Assembly: GCA_015660915.1 (NCBI GenBank)
Contig: JACTTZ010000013.1
Span: 1-59,102 of the forward strand
Direction of reading: 5' to 3'
Source of the DNA: Methanomicrobia archaeon
GTDB lineage: Archaea > Halobacteriota > Bog-38 > Methanoflorentales > Methanoflorentaceae
Length of the DNA: 59,102 bases
The translations under genes were made by a program, and so were the position numbers. The notes under the pieces are model-generated. The model ran no database searches and had not been told where the DNA came from. It was given only the letters and a program-made list of their open reading frames with translations. This document shows, piece by piece, positions 16,992-25,044 of the stretch (the first letter of the stretch is position 1; every line of letters starts with the position of its first letter).

Positions 16992-17558
16992 ATGATGAAG
17001 AAAGACAAAGCAACGCTGGCGTATCTCGAGAAGTTGGTTGGTCCGCAGGGGCTTGAAATGGTCAAGCGACTTTCAACAAATGAGTTAACGGACCAGCAGA
17101 TCGCCGCAGAAACTGATTCTGAATTGAACATTGTGAGGCGGACGCTATCCACGTTGTACGAGCATCGCCTCGCTTTCTACACGTTAGAGCGCGACAAAGA
17201 AACGGGATGGATGCTGTATCGATGGCGCGTAGAATTTGAGGATATTGAGCGTCACCTCGCTGATGATGCTCAAAAGCTCGTCTATAAGCTCGAGAAGTGG
17301 CTCGATGGAGAGCAGAACACCGTCTACTACACGTGTGACAACCACTGCAGCCGCTACACGTTTGACATGGCAAGTGGCTCCGCGTGTGGATACGAATTTG
17401 TGTGCCCCGTTTGCAAGCAAAGCCTCCACCACGACGATACGTCCAAGCTGACCGATACTATGCAAGGAATAATCAACGAATTGAGGACCGACGCGCAAGC
17501 CATCTTCTATCCAGAGAACGTATCGATTTTCGAACTTGCCCAAACAGAACAAGAATAA
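16992..17558 (+). CDS. tfe: Transcription initiation factor TFE (TFIIE alpha)
   Basis: 188 residues, the normal length for archaeal TFE. Residues about 5-85 are the extended winged helix (LVGPQGLEMVKRLSTNELTD, RRTLSTLYEHRLAFY). Residues about 112-145 form the zinc ribbon (YYTCDNHCSRYTF...ACGYEFVCPVCKQSL), and a helical tail follows. TFE joins TBP and TFB at the promoter, contacts RNA polymerase and helps open DNA, mainly at weak promoters. This is a strong archaeal marker. A T6 tract at 17591-17596 follows. Confidence 0.95.
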   Translation: MMKKDKATLAYLEKLVGPQGLEMVKRLSTNELTDQQIAAETDSELNIVRRTLSTLYEHRLAFYTLERDKETGWMLYRWRVEFEDIERHLADDAQKLVYKLEKWLDGEQNTVYYTCDNHCSRYTFDMASGSACGYEFVCPVCKQSLHHDDTSKLTDTMQGIINELRTDAQAIFYPENVSIFELAQTEQE

Positions 17559-17590
17559 AGCCTCGTCGCACGTCAAATCAGCTTCCTACC

Positions 17591-17596
17591 TTTTTT
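17591..17596 (+). terminator. T6 tract after tfe
   Basis: Six T residues 33 bases after the tfe stop, consistent with an archaeal terminator. Confidence 0.4.
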
Positions 17597-18020
17597 CGCG
17601 GTCTGCCGGTTGAAGTCATAACGTTCTAGAAACGGAGACCGCGTCCACGCCTGCTGAAAGACTGAGTTGCAGTTCTTAGAAGTGGTCTACGACTGCGAGT
17701 GCTGCCGCCGAATGCGCGAGATCCAAGGGAAGCGCCGACGAGTAGTGCGCGAGCGGGACGCCCTCGTGGAGAAAAGCAGAAATCGCTGACAATGCGCCGA
17801 ACAGGAACGCGAAGAGCGCGCAGCGGAACCGAGTGATCACCGGGACTGTCAGTCACTCGTCTGCAATTCTCTGCGCACTGAATGGGAGGACAGGTGAATA
17901 AAGCCGGTATTAGGGGATAGCAGCAAGGTGACAACTGCTATTTACTTTCGGATCAACAAAGCTGCTATCAAAGAATTACATGACAGGACGCCGTCCTAAC
18001 GACTATTCTGAAAGCGTCAG
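17597..18020. other. Gene-free spacer with a possible coding relic
   Basis: About 420 bases. The forward frame around 17680-17897 reads CECCRRMREIQGKRRRVVRE and, after one stop, QEREERAAEP. It is charged, Cys-bearing and coding-like but has no start and is interrupted. I see no known domain. Confidence 0.3.
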
Positions 18021-19091
18021 ATGATAGAGATGACGAACGCACACCGCACGATCAAACCTTTTGAACGCTGCCCCTCGTTAGATGGCTACCATTGCCAGAC
18101 CAACTCGCTTGCAAAGATCTTCTACCATCACGGTCACCCGCTGTCGGAAGACATGTTCCTCGGCCTTGGCGCGGGCATGGGTTTCATCTACTGGCGGATG
18201 CAGATCGGGGACGAGAAAGTCGTCTTCATCGGCGGCAGGGGGAACAACAAGGAGTTCTTCTCCGATGTCGGAAGACGAACCGGAGTCACCATACGAATGG
18301 TGTCAACTTCGAGCGTAAAACGGGCGGAGAGCCATCTTTTAGGGCGTCTCGTGCAGAGGGAGCCCGTGATGCTCTTCGGGGACATGGGCCTTCTCCCGTG
18401 GTTCGAATTCCCCGTCGAGTACCATTTTGGCGGCCATACGTTCACTGTGTGCGGATTTGACGGCAAAGAAACGGTCCTTGCGTCCGACATGGATCAGAGC
18501 GCGGCCGGCCTGAAGAAAGGGTTCTACCACGCGATCACGCTCGAACGCTTGCGCGCAGCGAGAAGCTCACCCTACAAACCGTTCCCGCCGAAAAACGCCT
18601 ATCTCGAATTTGATTTTGCGCGATTCCACTCCCCCGGGGCCGAAGACGTGTGGTCCGCAGTAGAGCAGGCGGTCGACGCACACCTCAATCCACCGATCAA
18701 GAATATGGGCGTCAAGGGCATTCGGCACGCGGCTAAAGAGCTCGTGAAGTGGCCGGCTCTGTTCGACGAGAGGGCGCTCCGAATGAACCTGTTCAACTTA
18801 TACATCTTCATCGAAATCGGCGGCACGGGCGGAGGGTGTTTTCGCTACATGTACGCGCGGTTCCTCAACGAAGCCGCAGCGGCAACAGGAAACGTGGAGC
18901 TTGCAGAGATAGCAGCGCAACTGCACCAGTCAGGGGCGCTGTTTTCGGACGTTGGTCAGCTTTTTATGACCGCTGAGACTGCTACGGACATTGACGAGAG
19001 GCTAAACGTCGCCAGCAGCAAACTCGATGAAATCGCTCGTACGGAGCTAGACGCCTTCAACCGGCTTGCAGAGATCGCTCCTTCGTCGTGA
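18021..19091 (+). CDS. BtrH-like protein (butirosin H N-terminal domain plus DUF4872)
   Basis: 356 residues. The N-terminal region (about 15-155) has the BtrH layout with a Cys in an active-site-like position (GYHCQTNSLAKIFYHHG) and later His and Asp residues (VEYHFGGHTFTVCGFD, LASDMDQ). The C-terminal region (about 200-345) corresponds to DUF4872 (GVKGIRHAAKELVKWP). In butirosin synthesis BtrH transfers an acyl side chain, and the fold is cysteine-peptidase-like. Stand-alone archaeal members have no proven role; acyl transfer or amide cleavage is an inference. No biosynthetic neighbours are visible. Confidence 0.75.
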   Translation: MIEMTNAHRTIKPFERCPSLDGYHCQTNSLAKIFYHHGHPLSEDMFLGLGAGMGFIYWRMQIGDEKVVFIGGRGNNKEFFSDVGRRTGVTIRMVSTSSVKRAESHLLGRLVQREPVMLFGDMGLLPWFEFPVEYHFGGHTFTVCGFDGKETVLASDMDQSAAGLKKGFYHAITLERLRAARSSPYKPFPPKNAYLEFDFARFHSPGAEDVWSAVEQAVDAHLNPPIKNMGVKGIRHAAKELVKWPALFDERALRMNLFNLYIFIEIGGTGGGCFRYMYARFLNEAAAATGNVELAEIAAQLHQSGALFSDVGQLFMTAETATDIDERLNVASSKLDEIARTELDAFNRLAEIAPSS

Positions 19092-19209
19092 TGCAACGCA
19101 CCCGAAATTACCAACACGATACACTTCACAACATAACGATTGAAAGCCCAGTTCCAAGCGCGTTGTGAACTTGAAACTCCCTCGCGGTCTTTCGCTCAAT
19201 CACCAGTCG

Positions 19210-19250
19210 CTCTCCGGTTACTCGGCCCAAAAGCGGCCTTTGGTTTTTGT
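19210..19250. terminator. Possible terminator between convergent genes
   Basis: ggcccaaaagcggcctttgg followed by tttttgtt lies between the convergent stops at 19091 and 19255. The T-rich end and GGCC/GGCC complementarity fit a forward terminator. Confidence 0.35.
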
Positions 19251-19254
19251 TAGG

Positions 19255-19854
19255 TTAGGTGCCCCTGTGTAATCCGCTCTCACACCGTTCACCTTGGATG
19301 CTATTCCCGTGGGCGAGGATTTGTGCGCAGGAGAAGACGCAGCAAAGGCCAGCGGCGACAAAAAGTAGTGTGTTGATTGGGGTGGGGCAGAGGACCCCTA
19401 CTATAAGGAAGGCTAATCGCTCGGGCCTCCCAAACGTCGTGGGTGTGGCGCCCCATTTTTGCTCGTGGCCATAGGCCCGCACGAACAACAGCGCGAAAGC
19501 ACCCCCTACAACGACAAACGCGGACGGGGGTACATTTGCTCCAAGCACGGCACCGATGACGAAGAAGAGCTCTGAGAACCGATCGGCTATGCCGTCAAAG
19601 TACAATCCAAATTCTGTTTGCTTGTTTGATGCTCTCGCAAGAGAGCCATCGAGTGCGTCGCACACGGCACTCGCGGCAAAAAAGCCCAGGCCTGCGTATA
19701 GGTGGCCGCGATATGCCAAGAGCCCAGAGCCTAGTGCAAGGCACAATCCGAGTGCGGTCACCTCGTTTGCGGTAATCCCGGCGCCACCAAGCCGCGCGGC
19801 GATCGATCTCAGATAGCTATCTTTTTGTGGCTTAAAACGGTAAAGCAGGCTCAT
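19255..19854 (-). CDS. CDP-alcohol phosphatidyltransferase family protein
   Basis: 199 residues with several transmembrane helices and the family motif DALDGSLAR...GLYFDGIAD (D-x2-D-G-x2-A-R-x8-G-x3-D-x3-D; about residues 60-85). Archaeal members transfer a CDP-activated lipid to an alcohol (inositol phosphate, serine or glycerol) in polar-lipid synthesis; which alcohol cannot be told. I choose the internal ATG at 19854 (MSLLYRFK); a TTG at 19938 would add 28 residues, but a TATA-like sequence there argues against it. Confidence 0.85.
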   Translation of the reverse strand: MSLLYRFKPQKDSYLRSIAARLGGAGITANEVTALGLCLALGSGLLAYRGHLYAGLGFFAASAVCDALDGSLARASNKQTEFGLYFDGIADRFSELFFVIGAVLGANVPPSAFVVVGGAFALLFVRAYGHEQKWGATPTTFGRPERLAFLIVGVLCPTPINTLLFVAAGLCCVFSCAQILAHGNSIQGERCESGLHRGT

Positions 19855-20050
19855 GGTGTGTTGCGCATCCGTTGGCCGTTCTGTGAAACACGTTGTTTTC
19901 TCGCTTATGTCGACAGAATTGATTTCACGTCGCTCCAACGGCAGATATAGATATCGTGGGTGCTACCTTGAAGTAGCGCAAAAGAGGGCCTTCAAAAGCC
20001 AAGCGAAAGCTTCTGATCGTGCCCCCGCGCTCTACGACAGCGTTCGGTGA

Positions 20051-20245
20051 CTACGACACCAAAACTACACCAAAATTACACCGTAAAATGGTGAGTTGTT
20101 CGTGTGGCGCCTCGCCGTTCTGCAGTGGCCTCCAGTGAGAGCCCTCATCGACGTACTTCTCGAGGATGAAATTCCACTTGTACGACTCGTTCGGCAGGAT
20201 AAACCACTTGGGCGGTTTCTCTGGTTGCTCTTTTCTTTATATCGT
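20051..20245 (-). pseudogene. Coding remnant without start
   Basis: A reverse frame of about 64 codons reads RKEQPEKPPKWFILPNESYK, then LEKYVDEGSHWRPLQNGEAP. The composition is clearly protein-like, but the frame opens after a TAA and contains no start codon. It looks like the C-terminal end of a lost gene; the family is not recognised. Confidence 0.4.
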
Positions 20246-20968
20246 CCGCTCTTACCTCTAAATCAATAGAGGCGGAAGATCAACGTCAACGCATCCCTCA
20301 TACAATATATACTGCTCTAGAGTGGGGTGTTTTCGAAGGGTTACGCTATTGCAAAGCGAGAACGAGCAAAAATGCAAGGCCAGTATCGTTACTACGGCGC
20401 TACATCAGGTCAGGCTAGTAGCTCTCCTAGGTAGCCATGTCTATTTTTAGAACGGCGGAACTAGCCTAGTTGGTCGTTAAAGTGCGTTCAGATAACCTTG
20501 CGGCTTGCACGAACCAGGACGCCGATATAGGTTGCAGCAGAAAGCTCTGTCTTGGTCAGCTCGTCTTTTACAGCTCACGTAAAGGGCGCAGCGGGCGCAA
20601 TATGTCATGGTTGTTAGAGGACAAGGACCGCTAACTAGCTAACCAAGAAGTAGCGCGAAAGTAATGGCTTGACGGAGTATTAGACCCGAAAAATCCGCTG
20701 AGTATATCGAGTAGGGTAAGGCCCTATTGCTGAGTGATTATAACGCTCTAATTCGCCAATCGTTGTCGCACAGAAGCGAAAAAACGAACCTCTGAAACGC
20801 TGCACATGATAAGCCCAACATTTAAAGCCGCTTACGAGGTGACGCAGGTTTAATAAACGTTGCCCGCGATTTGGTCAATTTTGGCTTAAAGAAGCCTATC
20901 CGCGCGGGGGGGAACTAACCGCTTCTAAGCACGGTTATCGGTATAGCGTCGCACGGACAGACGGAGAG
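20246..20968. other. 720-base stretch with no gene
   Basis: Neither strand shows an open frame with a start, ribosome-binding site or known motif. A short tagcctagttggt sequence near 20466 resembles a tRNA D-arm, but the remaining arms are missing. Probably degraded DNA. Confidence 0.4.
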
Positions 20969-21214
20969 CTAATGCCAGTGCGGTGCCGGCCGAAGCTCAC
21001 ATACGAGTTGTAGATATCCGGGCAGTGTAGTCGCCGGCCGAAGCTCATATGTGAGTTGTTGGTACCCATGCGGCGCGGTCGCCTGTGGCTTTGTGCGATA
21101 ATCAACCTGTATCCCTATTTGTTCCATCCGACACTGATAGCACATGTCTGAACCGAGCTCGGCGTTTCTGGGCCCAAGTCTTGCTTCGCATCGGGTACAG
21201 TGAGAGAGGCGCAT
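20969..21214 (-). CDS. Small zinc-ribbon protein with tandem C-terminal repeat
   Basis: 81 residues. An N-terminal double-CxxC zinc ribbon (HCTRCEARLG...DMCYQCRMEQI) resembles the one at the start of the protein at 13261-13857. The C-terminal half consists of two related units, GYQQLTYELRPATTLP and GYLQLVCELRPAPHWH, encoded by a duplicated stretch of about 50 bases. The usual downstream domain is missing, so this may be a truncated member of that family. Confidence 0.45.
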   Translation of the reverse strand: MRLSHCTRCEARLGPRNAELGSDMCYQCRMEQIGIQVDYRTKPQATAPHGYQQLTYELRPATTLPGYLQLVCELRPAPHWH

Positions 21215-21686
21215 AGTTTCACGCTTTAATCAATTAATCACGTATGCAGGAGCTGTGGTATCGAGCAACCGTCGCACCGCATCGGCTCATCTAGTCGGTG
21301 ATGCGTTAATACGTGAGCCCCTACCTCACCGCCACCTAGGTCTCCGTGGTGTTAACTCTTCCGCTTTTGTCCTACAGGTGACAGCTCAGGTTTGCCCGAT
21401 ATGGCTTTCTCGCAGCGATGATGATTAGGGGGTATATCTGGGGTAGTGTTAGCTAATAGCTCAGAGAAAGTGATAGGCGGAGTGCGACGCCTCCAAGAAC
21501 AGGACCTGTGTTGTTTGTGAGCCTGAAACACACCTGGCCTCGGGGGTCCGCAGTTCCTGGACGAACTCAAGCTGCAATATACTTCACTCTATCCCGCGCC
21601 TTTAGCTGTAACAGTTTGTTTAAATGCATTGCACTTTAAGTAGCGCGCATCGTAAGGGTATGAAATGACCTTCTGAGGGTAGCACA
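21215..21686. other. Intergenic stretch without a supported gene
   Basis: Open frames here lack protein-like composition and translation signals. A palindrome-rich segment near 21340-21420 has no recognisable role. Confidence 0.35.
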
Positions 21687-21914
21687 ATGATAAAAAGGGC
21701 GTTCGTCACCGAGATTTTCAGAGCTGCTGATATGCGGCGGTGGGGCGACAAAATTCGACCCGTAGAGCTGAGAGAGTCGTTTAAAACCTACGTGAACAAG
21801 AAAGGGGACGAGTCGAAACTATACGGCGAGAAGGCTAAGAAACCTCGACCTTACAACATCGGCCGTAATCCTCAACAGGCGTCCCAGCAACTAACTTCTC
21901 CGCAGCGGATCTGA
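21687..21914 (+). pseudogene. Chimeric ORF: HD-hydrolase-type start fused to a fragment of the RNase J-like gene
   Basis: The first 27 residues (IKRAFVTEIFRAADMRRWGD, then KIRPVEL) resemble the N-terminus of an archaeal HD-domain hydrolase family. They run in frame into 21768-21861, a 94-base copy of positions 35787-35880 of the RNase J-like gene (87 of 94 bases identical, opposite strand), encoding SFKTYVNKKGDESKLYGEKA. After 21861 the match ends and the frame closes within 20 codons. Neither parent domain is complete, so the product cannot have either parent function. Confidence 0.7.
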
Positions 21915-22108
21915 ATGCGTCGGCGTGTAATCTCCAAAGGTACCCGGACCGCGCTAACTCCTGAAATAAGTATGGCGGCACCCCCTCTGTTGACATAGAA
22001 GTTAAATGCGTCTTCTAATTACGTAACAATTCCTGCAGGATCTCTTCTCTAGGTCCCTGCTGCTTCTACAGTCGTCTCTCCAAAGTCGTCTCGCAGCGCA
22101 CTTTATAG

Positions 22109-23101
22109 TCAGTCAGTCCCACCTTCCGTGTCACCTTCGAGAGACGGTATCTCTGACATTTTCTGCTGCAGGCCAAACTTTGTTACTGCGTTGTCTATTC
22201 TCATTCTCTTGGAAAACTCATCGTCAAACTGTAGGATCGATTGAAGTGCCAATTTAGCAAATGCGGCGCTGAGGCAGCTGTTGGGATAAGCTGAATCTAG
22301 CAACTCTTTTTCGTGGGGGTACCCGCCGGGCGGCCTGTGCGTATCCGATTTGATCAACGTTCCTACTCGGCTTTTTGTCTTTGCTATTTTGTCATCTACA
22401 GGCTCGAGCGCTCCCCCTCCTGGCACGCTCAGACTCCATCCAGGCTTATAATGAATTAAGTCATTACGGAAGTCAATCAAGGTCTGGACATCCTTCCTCT
22501 TTTTGTTGCACTTGCAGATGGGTCTTTTTTCATTGAGAAAAAGCGCCAACTGATATTTGTCAATCGCGCTCCAATACTTCTCAATATTATTGGGATAACT
22601 TCCGCTTAGTTGCGGGACAAGGCGAGGGAGGTCATGTAGGTCTGATTTAACTTTCTGTTGTTGTAACCACATCTGTGCCATGGTCTTAACGACGTCGGAG
22701 CTTAACGCACCATCACGGTAGGAACCGACCTGACTAACAGGAACGTTGACTCTAGTATCGTTCTTTTTCCTTGCGTTTTCTGGCATACAGTCGACGGCAT
22801 CCAAAAAGACTTCATTAATTGACGCCTCAAAAAATGCCACGCTAGTAAATAGTGCTCCTAAGACGCAGGCGCGATAAGTAGATTTTTGAGTGTTTTTTGC
22901 TTCATCATCGGCATTTTGATCATAGTTCTTTTGTATTCCTATGCTATCGCGAACGAGACATCTAGCAGCATCAACGTGTAAAAATGAGCTATTTTTGATT
23001 CCAACGGTGGCCTGCTCTACGATAGCAACTGCTCCAACGGATTCTACGTTCACAAACTTATCGCCAGGCATAATGTACTTGACTTTTGGCAACTCTATCA
23101 A
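22109..23101 (-). CDS. Hypothetical protein with HEPN-like RxxxxH motif
   Basis: 330 residues, mostly helical, no signal peptide. Near residue 210 the sequence LIDFRNDLIHYKPGW carries the R-x4-H motif of HEPN ribonuclease domains; upstream helices (ACVLGALFTSVAFFEASINE) fit the first HEPN helices. HEPN proteins of this kind act as toxins or defence RNases, often in RiboL-PSP-HEPN-like groups. A small acidic or nucleotidyltransferase partner gene is not seen next to it. TTG start at 23101; A/T-rich compared with the trp genes. Function is inferred from one motif. Confidence 0.6.
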   Translation of the reverse strand: MIELPKVKYIMPGDKFVNVESVGAVAIVEQATVGIKNSSFLHVDAARCLVRDSIGIQKNYDQNADDEAKNTQKSTYRACVLGALFTSVAFFEASINEVFLDAVDCMPENARKKNDTRVNVPVSQVGSYRDGALSSDVVKTMAQMWLQQQKVKSDLHDLPRLVPQLSGSYPNNIEKYWSAIDKYQLALFLNEKRPICKCNKKRKDVQTLIDFRNDLIHYKPGWSLSVPGGGALEPVDDKIAKTKSRVGTLIKSDTHRPPGGYPHEKELLDSAYPNSCLSAAFAKLALQSILQFDDEFSKRMRIDNAVTKFGLQQKMSEIPSLEGDTEGGTD

Positions 23102-23119
23102 GGTTTTGTTTTGACCCTA

Positions 23120-23358
23120 GCTGCATTACTTTAGCGAACTGGCTCGGTCGATCCAATCTACTGAATAAGTGCTAAGCCCATCCTTTCGGCGCTCCGCATA
23201 GCTACTCAACTCCTCTGAAGTAAACGGAAGTTCAAGTTCTGAAAGAACTTGGTATCCAAAACTTGCGGGCTCGTGGTCTAGCTGGTTATATTGCGGGTTT
23301 GAGGCGATTCGGAGGTCAGAACGAGCCGGAAGAGCCTTCGCACGGCGAAAGCCCGTGA
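23120..23358 (-). pseudogene. C-terminal coding remnant overlapping the tRNA-like sequence
   Basis: A reverse frame of about 77 codons ends at 23127: FRRAKALPARSDLRIASNPQ, then FGYQVLSELELPFTSEEL and VDWIDRASSLK. It contains no start codon and opens after a stop. The part reading YNQLDHEP is the antisense of the tRNA 5' sequence, so part of the frame may be accidental. Directly upstream of the HEPN-like gene. Confidence 0.35.
23267..23328 (+). other. tRNA-Val-like remnant (5' acceptor and D-arm intact, T-arm lost)
   Basis: Positions 23267-23289 read as the 5' end of an archaeal tRNA: acceptor strand GGGCTCG, TG, then a D-arm with AGCTGGTTAT. The rest is degenerate: an anticodon arm cannot be folded, GGAGGTC is retained at 23311-23317, the T-arm is absent, and CGAGCC (23322-23327) closes the acceptor. 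GGGCTCG pairs perfectly with CGAGCCC of the 3' tRNA half at 46070-46076. Confidence 0.55.
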
Positions 23359-23589
23359 ATTATCTGTTCTGAGATAGCGAGTTATCGACCTCGAACGCTA
23401 TGAATATAGCTTCACAAATGCCGTTTAAAAAAAAAGGACCTGCCCCCATTGCCGCTTTGTTTTTTTAGAGCGCGGTACTCATTATGAGCTTCTGCGATTT
23501 TTTCATGTTCTAGGCGTCCTCTCGTCGTGCGATTTGTTTACATGTCAAAGAATCGATTGTGATTCGCTGTTTGAATTAAAGTATGTCTA

Positions 23590-23615
23590 TGTACTACTAA
23601 GTTATATATAGTACA
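23590..23615 (+). promoter_or_regulatory. trp operon promoter and palindromic operator
   Basis: TGTACT (23590-23595) and AGTACA (23610-23615) form an inverted repeat that brackets the TATA box GTTATATATA (23601-23610). A protein bound here would block TBP. In Methanothermobacter TrpY represses trpEGCFBAD by binding TGTACA boxes, so this site is a plausible TrpY-type operator. Transcription would begin near 23635, leaving a leader of about 15 bases with the ribosome-binding site AGGAGT (23637-23642). Confidence 0.65.
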
Positions 23616-23652
23616 TTGATGTCTATTTTTATACACAGGAGTCTGATTATGG

Positions 23653-25044
23653 GTGAATGTTTTTGGCGATACCGACAGCTTGGCTGCAAGCACCCCCCCA
23701 CGTGAGGTGCATTTTCAGCGAATCCCCTACAGTTCACCCGTTTCAATTTTCTTAAAACTAAGCGCAGAACACGACTACGCGTTCCTGCTTGAATCGCGGA
23801 CTGGCTTGGGAAACACCGCGCTGTACTCCTACGCCGGATTTGACCCGAGCATAATTGTGCGTGTCAAGGACGGCATCACCACCGTCAATGAACGTCGGGA
23901 ACACGTGCAAGACCCGTTAGACGCTGTTCAAAGGCTCATCAGCCACAAGCAACACGCACAGCATCGGTATGGATTCCTCGGCGGTGCGGTCGGATATGTC
24001 TCGTATGACGCCGTCCGGTATTGGGAGCGCATCCCGCAAACGGCCGTTGACGATCTTGACTTTCCTGACCTTGAAATGGGTATCTACGACGACGGCATCG
24101 TGCTGGACCACTTGCGCCGTGAGGCGTTCTACTTCCACATCGGAAAAAACCGTTATGAAGAGCTGTGCGCCCTCTTGCGCGGGCCCTGCGAGCCGGGCGA
24201 CTTTTCCATGGGCTCTCCGCGTCTGAACGTCGGGAAGAGGGAGTACGAATCGATGGTGGAGAAGGCGAAGAAGTACATCGCCGCCGGCGACATCTTTCAG
24301 ACCGTCCTCTCGAAACGGTACAGCTTTGCATTTACTGGCGATTTGACACCGGTGTATCTTACGCTTAGAGCAATGAACCCCTCACCGTACATGTTTTATC
24401 TTAAAATGCAGGACCGCGCCATAATGGGGACGAGCCCTGAGACGCTCGTAAAGGTCGCCGGCGACAGGATCGAGAGCTTTCCTATAGCCGGCAGCCGCCC
24501 AATAACCGGAGACCCGAAAAGAGATGCTGAGCTGACGGACGACCTTCTCAGCGACCCGAAGGAGATTGCGGAACACGTTATGCTCGTCGATCTGGCGCGC
24601 AACGACGTGGGCCGAGTTGCCGAGGCCGGCAGCGTGCACGTTCCTGCTTTTATGGACGTACAGCGCTACAGCCACGTGCAGCACATCGTCTCGATGGTTG
24701 CGGGGAAATTGCGCGACGGCGCTGACTGTTTTGACGTCCTGCGAGCGGCGTTTCCGGCAGGCACGGTATCGGGCGCGCCTAAGGTACGCGCTATGGAAAT
24801 CATTGAAGAGCTTGAGCCCGTCCGGCGGGGGCCGTACGCCGGTGCGGTCGGCTACTTTTCGTACAACGGCGACATGGATTTCGCCATTACTATACGCGCG
24901 CTGTTTGCTAAAGGGGGCACGTGTCACCTTCAAACGGGAGGCGGCATCGTTGCTGACTCAGTGCCTGAGAATGAATGGATGGAGACCGAATTCAAGGCCC
25001 AGGCGTTGGTGAAGGCGCTCGAGAACAGAGGAGACGGTGTGTAA
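23653..25044 (+). CDS. trpE: Anthranilate synthase component I
   Basis: 463 residues. It makes anthranilate from chorismate with TrpG. The N-terminal domain has the tryptophan feedback site (LLES in YAFLLESRTGLG, about 37-48). The chorismate-binding domain includes PSPYMFYLKM, GTSPETLVKV, PIAGSRP, DLARNDVGRV, PAGTVSGAPK and LQTGGGIVADS. Feedback inhibition therefore looks retained. The in-frame start is a GTG at 23653; an ATG at 23649 with better spacing to AGGAGT is out of frame by one base. First gene of the operon; it overlaps trpG by one base. Confidence 0.97.
   Translation: MNVFGDTDSLAASTPPREVHFQRIPYSSPVSIFLKLSAEHDYAFLLESRTGLGNTALYSYAGFDPSIIVRVKDGITTVNERREHVQDPLDAVQRLISHKQHAQHRYGFLGGAVGYVSYDAVRYWERIPQTAVDDLDFPDLEMGIYDDGIVLDHLRREAFYFHIGKNRYEELCALLRGPCEPGDFSMGSPRLNVGKREYESMVEKAKKYIAAGDIFQTVLSKRYSFAFTGDLTPVYLTLRAMNPSPYMFYLKMQDRAIMGTSPETLVKVAGDRIESFPIAGSRPITGDPKRDAELTDDLLSDPKEIAEHVMLVDLARNDVGRVAEAGSVHVPAFMDVQRYSHVQHIVSMVAGKLRDGADCFDVLRAAFPAGTVSGAPKVRAMEIIEELEPVRRGPYAGAVGYFSYNGDMDFAITIRALFAKGGTCHLQTGGGIVADSVPENEWMETEFKAQALVKALENRGDGV

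Noticed and set aside
20440-20530. tagcctagttggt resembling a tRNA D-arm
   Set aside because: No T-arm, anticodon arm or pairing acceptor strands can be built around it.
21352-21570. 72-codon reverse frame
   Set aside because: Composition (Pro/His/Arg/Ser mix without hydrophobic pattern) is that of a chance frame.
23590-23652. Attenuator or leader peptide with multiple Trp codons
   Set aside because: The predicted leader is about 15 bases, and the only short frame has a single Trp, so bacterial-type attenuation is not supported.
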